Source: Hetaerina americana (lineage: Eukaryota; Arthropoda; Insecta; Odonata; Calopterygidae). From it: a DNA stretch of 64,000 nucleotides. The notes under the pieces are model-generated. The model did not search any database. It saw nothing but the letters and a program-made list of their open reading frames with translations, and was not told the origin of the DNA. Shown here piece by piece: positions 11,341-23,080 of this stretch; the stretch's first letter is position 1; every line of letters starts with the position of its first letter. The position numbers were made by a program, and so were the translations under genes. The stretch covers positions 30,050,551 through 30,114,550 of the forward strand of contig JAKTNV010000003.1 in NCBI GenBank assembly GCA_022747635.1, in the 5' to 3' direction.

Positions 11341-13355
11341 AATTTTATTCCTGAATTATTATTGGAAGAGTTTGGTACGGTGTTATTTTAGTCTACCACT
11401 GATGCCTCAACATTAAACGTTCACCCAGTAGGGACTAATAGTGGTGATGTGGTGACGCGCTTCGTCTACGATAATCTATTTCGGTGACGGTGCATCGATA
11501 GGTGAATAATCTGTCCAATAGTGTTGAATATTCCTCCACATACGTGCGCCATTCCAATAGTAGGCTTCCAGCGTATTTTTCACACGCACATTGATGCTCC
11601 CCAGTTATAAATCATCGCAAGGATTATTGAATATGGCACCTCTATTTGAAAATTATTGAATTTCGCGCCGCAAGACGAGTCGAAAATAATACCCTCAACT
11701 TAAGCCACGAGCTTTCTCGAAATAGCATTCAGTCAATTTTAAAAAGATGGTGATCAAATTCTTACTTCATTTTTATTTAAGCATATGAAGAATTAAACCT
11801 ATGAATCAGACAGGCAAAAATAGTTTAAGACGCTGTTTCATGCTTAACTACTCGTAGATGTAATTATTTATAATTCCGTCATAGGCAACATTTGTTTTGG
11901 CCAATTCTTAGAACGTAGTACACCTGTTTGCAGGGTGGAATCTATAAGAGAGCTCGAAACCCCAGGATTGTTTTCCTTCTAATATGTTTTGGAGATCAAT
12001 TTCGTCGCACGACAATTAAAAACAATGATTTTTCCAATATTTGGTCGGTTGCCGACTTCGAACACATAAATCATGTGGCAATGAAAGCAGTTGTTGATGA
12101 AGTCGCAAAAATGTTTATTGCTCCGAATAGACGTTTGAGGCAGGCTAGCATTAATTACGCCAACGCTCCCCGCGTATCCAATCCCGAACGAATGAGACGT
12201 AACTGACGTGGAATCGTGCGTCATCCGAAATTGTGATCGCGCGTGATGCCAGGGCAACTTCTACGACGGCGTTACATTCCGGCACCACATTTGAACACGG
12301 TTAGATTTTCAAATTCGGGGACTAATGAGCCGCGCAGGAAGGAATTTGAAGCGGTAGTTTAAAAGTAGCGACCGAGTCTCATCTCATTCGGTGTAGGCAT
12401 ACATTGCCTAAGACTAAAAATGGAGTGTGCCCGAAACATCGTCGACCTACCTCCGTAAATTACATTATGTTTGCCCGGTCGATATCCACAAGAAGGTATA
12501 GACGATGGCTCAGATTAGGGACGAAGTAGAGTTGAACTCATTACCACGTTGGAATTCCGTGGGGAAGAGGTAATGCTTGGGGAGGGTCTATTTGTTTGGA
12601 GGGAGAAGGGAGACGTGCGAGACGGGAGGGAGCAATGCTATCGCCGGAATGCCATCGGATGCTGCGGTTGAGGTTCTTGCTCTTACGCACTGGGTCGTGT
12701 AATCAGCGCACCAGATTGACCCTTTCTCAATAAATAAACCCTTTCAATTCCACCGCCTTCGACTACCCATGAGAATCCAGTGCTATCGAAACGCCAGAGG
12801 TCTTGAAGGGAGGGGGAAGGGGAAGTCTTTCCGAACAAAGCTGCCCAGATCCATTGTACCGAAATCACATAGTATAAAGATATTCAGTAATGCCCCAATA
12901 CCATTGCGCCTAATCACATGTACAGAGTCAGCCTCGTGCTGGAGGACAGTGGTTGCCTCACTGCAGTGGTCACCAAAGGAATGGACTTGAATCGAGGCCC
13001 GAGTGGGCTTGGTGGCGATTATTTCGCGCACGACCAAACTCCACCAATAATAGATACTCGCCGAGTTTTCCTCGACTGCTCAATTTGGATATTATACCTA
13101 CGAGTCGCCATGCTCCTTATCGGCCTCCTAAAGAGAAGACGAAGATGTTTCTTCGTTCCATTCTTTTCCACGAAGCCCACTCAGCCACCCACTGGAAATG
13201 CGGCAACACTGTAAAACTCCTCACCGACTCCTCGCCCATCCCATGGACTCGAAATACGCCCCCACCCACCGGCTCATGACTTCGCGCAGGCCGCCCCACC
13301 CCCGCTCCTTCTCCCTTTACCAGCAGGCCCTCATCGGCTGGGCCTCGTCCGTCGC
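11341..13355. other. Mixed sequence, no gene supported
   Basis: Several overlapping open frames of 60-108 codons occur on both strands (for example 11928-12206 forward and 12953-13279 forward). They shadow each other and show no recognised domain. GC content rises from about 12600 toward the purine tract. Confidence 0.4.
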
Positions 13356-14075
13356 CTTAAGGGCCGTGGGTCGGGTTGGGGCAGGGGCGGGGGGGCGGCG
13401 GGACTGCGGAGGGGGAGGGGGAGAGAGAGTAGAAGGGCGGACGAGTGGGAGGAACCGTGGCCGACGGGAGAGGAGCCCTGCTTGCTGCCGGAGTAATGTC
13501 TCTATCTGCTGGGAAAGGGGAGAGGGACAGAGGGGAGGTAGGTGGTAGAGGCCATGAGTGAGGGCGGGAGGGGGAGAGATGAGGAGGAGGAGGAGGCATT
13601 GGGGCGGCGGAATGGGGGGGGGGAAGAAGGAAGGGAGGCAAAGAGGGTGGTAAAAAGAAGAGAAAGCAAAAAAGGGAAGAAAAGAAGTGAAGAGAAAGGC
13701 AGGACGGAGGGGGAAGATGAGAGAGAGGAATGAAGAAAAATGTTCTGTAAGGATAGGAAAGAGATGGGGGGTGGTGAGGGGAGGGGTGGGGGCAGGCGTT
13801 GGAGGGGGGGGGCTGAACGACCATGAGGGGGGTCGGGGGGAGGGGGAAAAAAGGCAAGATGGGGTGAGGGGGATGGGTGTGAAAGAGGGAGAGGATAATG
13901 GAGGGAGAGGCGAGCGGACATCGAGGGAGGGTTTCGGTAAAAGGAGTCGGAGGTGGTGGGATGGGGCGAAAGAAATTGGAGGGCGGGAAAGAGGAGGAAG
14001 ATGGTAGGCGAGGAGGCGAGAAGGGGAGAGAGAGGGATGATGGGGAGGTACTGAATAGAAGTCGTGGAGCAATGA
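13356..14075. repeat. Purine-rich (G/A) low-complexity tract
   Basis: About 700 bp in which the given strand is overwhelmingly G and A, including G runs near 13613-13622 and 13803-13811. Long reverse open frames here (up to 251 codons) encode only S/P/L-rich low complexity and are composition artefacts. Such tracts can form triplex or G-quadruplex structures; that is general knowledge and not shown here. Confidence 0.85.
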
Positions 14076-15494
14076 GCAACCGCGTCATGTAGATCAATAC
14101 TAATCAATTATAGTGTTCAAATGTTTGCTTGGGAACCTGGAGAAGTCTTCATTCCAACGGTGAACTAGCTTTTCCACACTCGCCACAGCCCGCATGGCTT
14201 TCCTCCACCACCCTACACTTGCGAATCTTCTTGTTTCGTCCCACCTTCCAGTGGTCCTTCATTTCGGCCTCATCTTATCCCTCGGGATCGAATCGCGAGC
14301 CTCTTCCGCCCATCTGCGATCCTTCTTGTTTCCCCTCCACATCCATTTCCATTTCTCAACGTTTTCCATTACGTCAATGGACCTCCTTCATTCCTCGATG
14401 CTTTCGTTCGTGTTACCACCCCTACACACGATACTGCTTTACTCAAAGAGTACACCTCGCCCACTTACCCTCCAAAGTCTCTTGTGATTTACTCTCGGGG
14501 CCGAGTTTTCATGAGTTCCGATGATTTTATTTTAAGCCAGATCGCATTCTTAACCCGAGTGCTAACAAATTTGCAACGAAAAATCTTTTTGAGAGAAAGT
14601 CTTAATTACACTCTCAAACGCAGTCACTCGAAGAGAAATATTTATAAAACATTTTATTTATAGGTGAGAAATTGAAAGTATGCAGGTTTTCCTGGGGGTT
14701 TTATTGAATGATAAACGTTAGTTTTCATTTCAATGAATTAAGGCTTCACGACAGAGAACAAATGACACAAGAGGAAATTGTTTTTTAAATCTCCTTGCCT
14801 CCCCCCAGACTTATGGGGTCACTTCTGGAATAATCTCATGCATGCGCTCGAGTCAAAGGTCATTTCATGACCCCCTTCAAAGGGCGATAAGGCTGGTTCA
14901 CTTCAGTAGGGATGGAAGATTTCTCATGATAACTAAGGGATTTCAATGTAAAAACTTAAGATTAAGTCAGAAGACACCCATAACACAAGTAGGTGAATAC
15001 AGCAACCTAAGGGAAGATGAAGTACAATGAACTTTAGCATGTTAGTAGAAACAAAAATACCAAATGAGAGAGAATGAGAGCGGTCGATATAGAAAGAGAT
15101 ATCGGGGAGATCGACCGATTACTCGGGTGACTTAATCAATCTCACCGCATGCAACACTTTTGAAGTGGTAAATTAAAAAAAATTGTGAAAATATAATGAA
15201 GATTTTATATGGTCTTTAAGCAATGGCTTCATTCTAGTCTTCGGTAAAATTAATATTGGCGATACTGCGGAATTATTTACACGAAGTATTACCCCTGAAT
15301 CTTTCAATATGACTACAATAAAAAGGCCTAATTATCCCACGGTCACCCACATTTCACGCTTTTCCCATTGAAATGAGCTTATTTTGAAAGCGCGCTTGTC
15401 ACGCATCTTTCAGTTTCTTTTCGTCTTCCGTCGAACCCAAAACGATCGAGTTACTTACTATTCATGGCACTGTAAATGAGTGAACAACTATAAA
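14076..15494. other. No gene supported
   Basis: The open frame 14129-14524 (131 codons) is S/P/F/L-rich and overlaps another frame, 14194-14487. No domain is recognised in either. From 14525 the sequence is AT-rich and empty. Confidence 0.4.
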
Positions 15495-15495
15495 A

Positions 15496-15725
15496 CCATA
15501 AACACAGTAATCAACCCGAAGGTCGGTTCGGTACGTGACGGTAGAGTTCACCCAGTACTAAGCCCGACGGCGTGTGAAATTCACACATCAGGGTAGGGGG
15601 GCCAGTTCCTTTCCCTGTGCCGATTATGGTTTCCCAGGAAGATCTGGTACCTGAAAAATCACATAGCTTGGGTGGTGCTGCAGGTGCCCAGAGTGCCTCG
15701 CCCGGGAATCGAATCCGGGCCCCTC
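15496..15725 (-). repeat. SINE family B, copy 2 (reverse)
   Basis: Read on the minus strand it matches copy 1: it begins near 15725 with part of the tRNA-like head (GGATTCGATTCCCGGGCGAG at 15697-15716) and ends in GGGTTGATTACTGTGTTTATGG (15497-15518). The first part of the tRNA-like head is missing or diverged. Confidence 0.85.
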
Positions 15726-16629
15726 CGATGCTTACTCCAAATTCATAATCAAATGCTTTGATTTATTCTTCTATGGCTAATCGTTAAATAGCCTCCAATA
15801 TCACACATCTAGTAAAACAAAACAAAGGGAAGTAAGTTAGCATTAGTTGATGTGTTAAAATAGTTGATGAATTAATACTGACAACAAAGTATTAAGACAG
15901 AGTCAATTCAGGAGTATTTTAAAAGCTAACGTCACCATCTGATTGATTACTGAAAATTTTGTTTCCCACTACCGCATTCTTCTCAGCCAGAGATGTTATT
16001 TTCTCTCGAAGAATATTTAAGTTCCTTCGAGCCCTGAATCTATTTTCTATTTAGAACAAATTTTTTATGAACTGGAAAACTGCTGAGGCGAGCTCTTGTG
16101 CGTATTTACAGGCAACTGGGGGGACTTTCATCGAATACCATATGTCCTCAAACTTAGCCAGTACTAGGTCCACGGTATCATTTTTCAGGAAACATCACCC
16201 ACAAAATTTTTTCCTTTCTTCCCTCTCCTCACTTTAAAATCGGTATTTATTCGGCAAAGCTACTGACATTTGGTGTACACACTGCCCATTGACCATTCAA
16301 ATATTACGCACGTATTTGCATAACCTCAGCACTGATTTTTGGGTTAACCCACTACTTCCTAACGCCTAAGCTACTAATTATTTACCCTGCCACTTCAACG
16401 AAGTCCCTGACTGTCAATATTTATCCCAATAAAGCGCGTCTTCTCAAGTAAACACGCATGCTAAAAAAATAAAACCCGCGCAAGTTTACCAACCGGATCT
16501 TCGTAAAAACATCTCGCGTTACAAACAGTTGCTTATTGGTTCACCCCTAAAATTCCTTGTTTCCTCAGGATGTGCTCACGTCTTCACCGAAGTTAAGGTG
16601 TCGGAAAGGTTGGCAACGCCGGAACCCAA
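15726..16629. other. No gene seen
   Basis: AT-rich sequence between a SINE copy and the second purine tract. No motif or open frame of interest. Confidence 0.5.
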
Positions 16630-17480
16630 TGACTCTATCCGTCATGAGAGGGGCGCTGTATTTCTGTCCGGGATGGAGGATGAGGTAGAGAGTGGGTGGA
16701 GGGAGTAGCGGGGAGGAAGGGTGGACTGCGGGGGGATGGTAGGGGCGGGTGGGAGAAGGGGTGGTAGGGGAGCGGGAGAGGACGGATGGGAGGAGAGGAG
16801 AGGACTAGGGAAGGTTTTTCTCCTGCATGTGTGTGTCGGAAGAATATGGGAGCAAAGAGGAGAGAAAGAAAGAGATGTAGACTGCGGCAAGTGATAGGGA
16901 GCAACTATGACAAGCACGTTAAAGCGAAGGCGGAGGGAGAAGGGTGATCCGCTGCGAAGGAGACTGTGAAGGGAGAGAGAGATAGAGGAGAATTTGAGAT
17001 GAAGGGAACCGAAAAGGGCGACCGAGTTGAGAGGTAGAAGGAGAGAGAGAGAAAGGGAGAGAGAGAAAGGGAGAGAGAGATAGGATTGTATGGGAGGGGG
17101 ACGAGGGTGGGAGGAGTTGGAATAATAAAAAAAAGAAGGGAAGGGAGGAAGGGGAGCGCGAGGGAGATGAGGAGAGGAAGAGGAGAGGAAGAGGTGGAGG
17201 ACGGGAGAAACGGGAAAGGGAGGGGAAGCAAGTATGGAATGAGGACCGGGAGGGATGTTGGGTGGGAGAAGTTTGTTGAGGGAATGTGCGTCGAGGATGG
17301 AGTGAATGGTTGGGGGAGGATAAACGAGCAAAGGGAGGATGAGGAAGGACGCAGGGACAGAGGGAGTTAGAGAGGGAGGAGGAGAGGAGGCGGGAGAGGG
17401 GGCGGTGGGGAAGACGAGTCGGGGGAGGGAGAAGGCAAGGAGGGAGGGGAGGGAAGGGAAGGGAGGGAGAGAGAGACCTC
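16630..17480. repeat. Second purine-rich tract
   Basis: About 850 bp with strong G/A bias on the given strand, including GAGA-type runs (17040-17085). Reverse open frames of 108-229 codons are S/P/L low complexity and not credible genes. It abuts directly a tract with the opposite bias. Confidence 0.85.
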
Positions 17481-18540
17481 AACTATACCTTCTTCATTCC
17501 TCGGCACAAACACACGCGGACGCCCACTCGCCCTCTTCTTCTTCCTCGCAGGCCGACCACTGTCCTCTCCCTCTCTCCTCCTCCCCTCTCCTCCCTTTTC
17601 TGCCCCTCCATCCTCTCCCTCCCGTCATTCTCTCTAAAACCCGACACACACGCATACGCACACCAAATCCTCCCCTTCCAGACTTTCTCCCTCCGAAAAG
17701 GGAACGCTAGGTCTTCAAGCCCGCTCCATGCCTACCATCCTCCTCCACGCTCTGCGCCCCCCCCCAATCCATCCTTCCTCCTATTCCTAGGCCTCCAGAC
17801 GGAGCCCTCTCCAACCCCTCTAGCTTCCCTTCCCCGAATCACCTTGCTTTCGTTTTGTAGTTGAGATCTCCTCCCTGCTTCCTCGCGATCGCTTTCCGTG
17901 TTTGTAAATAATTGGTGAGCGGTGGTGACCGAAGAGATGGACCGGGCGTAATAGGCCGCGCGGCCCCAATTCCGCCCGAATGAAGTCATTACTCGATCAG
18001 TCTCGATCTCCCCCGCCCCTCTTGCCCGCCCAATTCCTCCCTTCCCCCTTCTCCGTCTTCCCCTCCGATCTCATCTTTGCTTTGCAACTCAGTCGGCCGT
18101 CCTCCCTACCCTCCTCCCCTTGCCCTCAGCCTCCACCCGCCGTCACCCCCTCCTCCCGACGCTCCACCTTCTCGCCACCTTCCACAGACGTCTTCTCTCC
18201 CACTCGGCCACCACCAAGTCCTCTTCTTCACTCACCCCCGCCCCCTCGTAACCAGCTCTTCATCTCAGCCACCCTCTTCTTTGCCTCGCATCTTTATCTT
18301 TCTCTTCCTCCACGCACACACTCTCGCTTTTCATTCCTCTCGCCTTCCCTCCCTGCGTTTTTCTTCCGAGTGCCCCTCTCCGCACTCCTTTCTTGCCCGC
18401 CGTCCTCGCGCAATGTGACTCGCCTTTTCTGTCCTTTCGTAAGTCGAAGAAGGCGACACCCTAAAACTTCCATCTCTCTCTCTCTCTCTTCGGCCGGCGT
18501 ACCATGTCCGGTCCGACCACTTTCTTCATGCCTCACCCCG
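17481..18540. repeat. Pyrimidine-rich (C/T) tract
   Basis: About 1 kb with strong C/T bias on the given strand and many CpG dinucleotides, broken by a more mixed section at about 17850-17990. The switch from purine to pyrimidine bias at about 17480 is sharp. Forward open frames (for example 17980-18543) encode S/P/L/R low complexity only. Confidence 0.85.
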
Positions 18541-18944
18541 TGAGAATTACTAATTTCACGGAAGAGGATGGCAGAAAGGCGCGACACTAATCGGCCGATA
18601 ATCTAAACAAGAAGTAAAAAAGATGTGGGTAACCACTCTTCCATTCGCCGGGAAAAGGAAAAATGAGAGACGGTTTCGCGGCGTGGAATATTTGGCCGTC
18701 ACCCGTGAAATTCTGAGGGTCTTCGCGTAGCCCTCAGGGGAGCCAGAGTGCCCTCAACAGTTGGCTCCGAGTGGGTGCACTTCAGTGCTGTCTGTACACC
18801 TGCTGCGGGAACATTTCCCGAGGCGATGACGGTGGTGCATGTTTTGATTCTCAGTGGGGAGTACGCAGAGTGAAGAAGACTGTGCGATATACTGAGATGG
18901 GAGGCGATCTAGTGGTTTGGGGTTAATTTTGCATCCAAAGAAAA
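18541..18944. other. No gene seen
   Basis: Mixed-composition sequence with no recognised motif. Confidence 0.4.
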
Positions 18945-19232
18945 CCACAGTAATCAACCCAAAGGTTGGCTTGCGAGGTGAGGGCTGAGAGCTCACCTCA
19001 TACCAAGCACTCTCCAAGGTGCATGAAATTCACACATCAAAATACGAAGGGGCCGTCCCTTTCCTAGTCCCGCCTGTGATTTCCCGGGACGATGCATCCT
19101 GGAAAAGTTTCCGATGTTCGAAAAACTAAAAGGCATGAGAGGAAAAGGGCGTGTCCAGATGCGCCTCCCGGATTTGAACCAGGATCCTCCACTTCTAGTG
19201 GTCGAAATCTCAACTCGCTAGACTAACAGGCA
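18945..19232 (-). repeat. SINE family B, diverged copy 3 (reverse)
   Basis: The minus-strand 3' end (CAACCTTTGGGTTGATTACTG, ending near 18947) and body words match family B with many differences. The tRNA-like head lies at about 19160-19232, with GGATTTGAACCAGGATCCTCC corresponding to an inverted B box. It may represent an older subfamily. Confidence 0.7.
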
Positions 19233-19374
19233 CTTAAATTTTGCATCTGCAATCTGGTATATCGACCATCGGAACAAATATTAACGAGGTTATAAGGACA
19301 TTTATTATTATTGGTATTCCTTGGAAGATATTATTATTAGAAAGTAGTAAAACTTGACACAACTCTACCAAGAA

Positions 19375-19800
19375 ACATTTACTTGCCTCTCCTAACAAAA
19401 CAACCTGACATCCGACACTAAAAAAGCTCCTCTTCAATTCTCCATGCTTCCTTCATTACAGCATGACGTCAGGCATGCCTGAAATTTGCCTACCCCCTCC
19501 TTGTTTGCTAACTTGCTCCACTCTATCACAGATTTAAACATTCTATTGCCAATGAAAACGCTCTCTATACATCTTTCCTTCCTCCTATGGATTTCTCCCA
19601 AAAAGTCTCTTTTCTCGCCAACCATGTGCAGCACTTCCTCGTTTGTTTTCCTTTCTGTCCATTTCGCCTATTCCATCCTTCTCCACTCCCGCATTTCAAA
19701 AGCATCCAATCTATTGCTTCAACGACCATTTTTCCGCGCCCTACACAGCCATGTTTCATATAAAAGTTTGGACAGGGTACGGGCATAGACTAGGTAAAAA
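19375..19800 (-). mobile_element. RTE-like LINE 3' fragment (reverse)
   Basis: Minus-strand frames (19565-19786 and 19434-19634) read like the C-terminal arm of the LINE at 910-3835: an AIDWMLLKCGSGEGWNR block and a WLARKETFWEKSIGGRKDV block, then CAGGTTG and the tail. The element is 5'-truncated and frameshifted. Confidence 0.7.
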
Positions 19801-20989
19801 GAAAACCACCGAAATATATCTTTATCGGCCGCTTTTAATGCTGTTCAGAAATAGCTTAACATTTCACCAGAAATCCCACTATGTTTTAGTAATTCAAAAA
19901 CTATAGTACGCGATTTACTTGTTTATCGACTATATCATGTTCAGTTATTCACTCCGAGTCATCGGTGGATTGACATAAATCGATATACGTTCCATAAATA
20001 GTCAAATCATCGTCTATTTGATACTGAATGCCGATTTTACCACATGGAAAGCGGTAGCACCAATTTATGTCACGATGTCGATATATTTTGGTGACACTGT
20101 TTGTAGTACTATGTGTTGCGACTCATTTTTCGGATTCCATTTCCTGAAATTTTTCCGATATTCTCGAAGAGGAAAGTCTTTTCCCAGAGGTTTCTTGACT
20201 CTCCATAAAACAGCCGGTATATCACAGTTTTGGATATTAATTCCGTCAGTGCAAGATGGCAAAAACAAGGTTATCCAAAAACTGTCGAGCATGATATTGA
20301 AATGACATTGACACCAACCCATTTCAATGTTTGGGTTCATTCCAGAAATATAATTAGGGGTCGTAGAACGTGACAGAGGAAGATGAAAGAAGGTTGCTAA
20401 CGTTGAAATAGGTATTTATGTAATGCGAGCGCTGTCACATACTTCCCTCTTAATAAGACTGGCTATATTAAAAATTATTTCCTTAAGCCGTAAAGTCGTA
20501 TTATATAAATTAGAAAGTATTAGAAAAGGCCGTAAGAAGCTCAATTTATCCTTTTCATTTCGTCGTAATGTCGTTCTTAACGCAAACGGCGAATATATTT
20601 TCGTCAGTAGGACCCAACGCAGGAAACCTGAAAATCATTGACACCCTCCATTCAATGAGATTACACCCTTCATACATTTAATTATTATTGAAGCTGAAGC
20701 GACCTCAGATTTCGAAACCATACTCGAAATGAAAAAAAATAACTTTTCTCATTATTGTTTTTAAAATATGTTTCCAATATCTATCAAATTACTACGAGTT
20801 CCCAAAAAAATTTACAATTAATATAATGATAATCTGTCCCAATACGATTGCGGGACTCACGTAAGGGGATGGAAGATGGGATTGGAAGGATGAGAAGGAA
20901 GGATGGGATTGTTAAATGACACTATTTAATGGCGACTATTTAATGACACTGTGATATGTTTTAAGAATGACTACTGTTTGTTATATCAT
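19801..20989. other. No gene seen
   Basis: AT-rich. Overlapping frames near 20018-20340 on both strands have no recognisable domain. Confidence 0.45.
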
Positions 20990-21052
20990 GTCATTGCCAC
21001 CCGGCTTATCGCCTAACAGCAATGTATCCCAAATAAATAAATAAATAAATAA
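20990..21052 (+). repeat. Possible LINE tail ending in (AAAT)n
   Basis: The stretch GTCATTGCCACCCGGCTTAT is followed by (AAAT)n at about 21031-21052, typical of the 3' end of a LINE. A similar AT-rich end lies inverted at 45855-45870. No coding part is recognised next to it. Confidence 0.4.
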
Positions 21053-22470
21053 GAGTAAAATCGTTACTCACCGAATGGGGCCGTAAATATGAGAGCATCA
21101 TATACCCTAGATACTGCAAGCCACCAGCTCTGGAGTAAAGACACTGCACTGAATTAAAGTGATTAGCCCAAAGGCCTGGAATGATGGCGACTTAGATGGA
21201 TCGGACTAATGCCACTGGCGAAATAAATACATTTGGTAATATGGAGTGCAATATGAGCCATTTCAAAGCACACAATCTGCATTAAAGAACTTCATAGCAT
21301 GCCGCCAAGCCATATGGTAATATTTAGTATGTTATTAAAACATATTATAATTACAAGTTTTAAATTTACAGTATTTAGTGTAAATTGAATGCAGCACAAG
21401 CTATAATCTCGAGCCAATGAACAATATTGCTATTAAAATCGTTTGATAATTTGGTATGTGTTTAAATGTGGTCATTTTATAGTATGTGCGTTAATTATAG
21501 CTTGCCAATAATTTCTATATAGCAACAAACCCAACAGATCAATCGTCAAAAAATAAGAATATTTAAATCCCTCCGTGAGCTCATTCGTCAGTTTGTGTTC
21601 ACGCCGAACATTCATTACAAAATTGAAATGTTTGCAGAAGCAGATAAAAACACAAACTACGAAAGCCTTTTACGTAAAGTAAGCTACTATTGACGCAGTG
21701 AGCTTCAATTCAGGTGAGTTATGATTGAGGTATTGGGTGAGCGTATAGAGGGAGTGGCATTCTAATCTTTACACGACTTAACAACCATAATTCTAACCAG
21801 TCAGTAACCTTTAATGAGAGAATGAAAGGCTATGAAAGGAGTAGACGTGATTCAGAGGAACTTTGCCATCATCCAAATTGTGTGTGTATTCGTGTTCCTT
21901 TGGAAAACAGGACCGAAGTTTTTTTTATCCTCGCGTTTCCGAATCAGGATTCACCTATCATGTGGAAAAAATTGGAAGTTAGGTCCGAATACGTTAACAT
22001 GTGAAATCAGCTTTCCATGCTTGAATTCCTGAATCCCTTATTCCTCATTTTACATTCGGAGCCTATCCCGAGTTATTGAAATATTCCCGACTTTCTTCTG
22101 AGCGTGTAGCCATCCTAATAATTCGTGACTCATTGTTCAAATTCGAATCCCGTACGGTTATAGCCTTGTAAGTAATTGCGAATCCTTACATATCCTTTTG
22201 ACTTTGTTGGGATCACTGACAAAATATGCGGTCAGATTCGTAGTGATGATTTTATTTCATGTTTCACACACTTGCATCCATAATAATCTCAGCAACTCAA
22301 AATAGCAATATAACATCTCGTAGAATTATGGAAGATTTTTCACTCCAATAAAATTAGATTCCCCAATCCAATAAGCTTTCTATAGAACCATATTGGTAAG
22401 TAAAATCTCATTAAAATGAGGGTAAACTGATTTCAAGTGGAAGATAATCCCGTTACAGTTTCATTGAAGC
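21053..22470. other. AT-rich, no gene seen
   Basis: No recognised motif. Open frames are 60-66 codons and overlap each other (21822-22032). Confidence 0.5.
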
Positions 22471-22680
22471 TAAGAAATATTAAAAAAATAAAATTGTCTG
22501 AGGCGTCACTTTGTGGAAGCGATTCATATCGGAAAAGAAAGAAATACTTGGTTGTTCCACATATATTTTATTAACACGACCTAGGTTTCGACTTACAAAA
22601 TAAGTCGAAACCTAGGTCGTGTTAATAAAATATATGTGGAACAACCAAGTATTTCTTTCTTTTCCGATAAGAAATATTAA
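22471..22680. mobile_element. Hairpin insertion of Penelope-like terminal sequence, with target duplication
   Basis: Flanks 22471-22483 and 22668-22680 are the identical 13-mer TAAGAAATATTAA. Between them lie a short tail (TTGTCTGAGGCGTCACTTTGT, about 22494-22514) and a perfect palindrome with 68-nt arms (22528-22595 and 22601-22668) and a 5-nt loop. The tail resembles 29124-29144 next to the Penelope-like element. The arm word ACACGACC(T/A)(A/T)GGTTTCGAC occurs at the end of that element (29212-29229). I infer a Penelope-type terminal repeat inserted as an inverted pair with no coding sequence. Arm identity implies a recent event or gene conversion. Confidence 0.85.
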
Positions 22681-22897
22681 CTAAAATTTCATGATGGATT
22701 TTATTGGGATTATCAACTATCGTCCTCTAGAACTTTTCCCTTCATAATAAAAGCAATTGACAATTTCCTGAGGCACTTGAGTTAATATTATAGAACTTTT
22801 AAGTCTACTCATAATTTTACATAAAAGAATTTGACACAAAATTGCATATAATTACGTAAGAGTAGGTACAACTCTAAATATGAATACATACATACAT
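22681..22897. other. AT-rich spacer
   Basis: No feature is recognised. Confidence 0.4.
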
Positions 22898-23080
22898 GCA
22901 AGGTTTGTACAAAAAGTACCAGGAAAACTTTTGGACAAATGGATTTATTTCAGATATTGCTCCAATTACTCAAAATTCTGAAAATTACATCCCTTGAGCG
23001 TCGACATACTTTTGCCATCGACTTTTCCACGACTCGAAGGCAGGTCCGTTTCCTTCGAGTCGTTTCCACGACTCGAAGGT
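22898..23080 (-). mobile_element. Mariner-like element 3' end fragment (reverse)
   Basis: The terminal sequence CAAGGTTTGTACAAAAAGTACC (22899-22920) closely resembles the mariner terminus at 42982 (CAAGGTCTGTTCAAAAAGTA). On the minus strand, 22995-23040 reads FESWKSRWQKYVDAQG-like residues, typical of a mariner transposase C-terminus. The fragment stops in a local fold-back at 23023-23079. Confidence 0.7.
23023..23079. repeat. Local inverted triplication
   Basis: The 12-mer ACGACTCGAAGG occurs at 23029-23040 and 23068-23079, with its exact reverse complement at 23052-23063. The direct copies also share TTTCC upstream. The pattern suggests template switching during repair or replication. Confidence 0.85.

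Noticed and set aside
11928..12206. Forward 92-codon open frame
   Set aside because: A reverse frame of equal length overlaps it, and no domain or splice context supports either.
13317..14107. Long minus-strand open frames of up to 251 codons
   Set aside because: They lie wholly in a purine-rich tract, encode S/P/L/F low complexity in all three reverse frames at once, and show no domain.
16642..17482. Minus-strand open frames of 187-229 codons
   Set aside because: Composition artefacts of the second purine tract; several frames are open together.
17980..18543. Forward open frame of 187 codons
   Set aside because: It is a pyrimidine-tract artefact with S/P/L/R low complexity and overlapping open frames.
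22471..22680. Rho-independent-like terminator or CRISPR-type repeat
   Set aside because: The palindrome is far too long, the context is eukaryotic, and the flanking 13-bp duplication shows an insertion.
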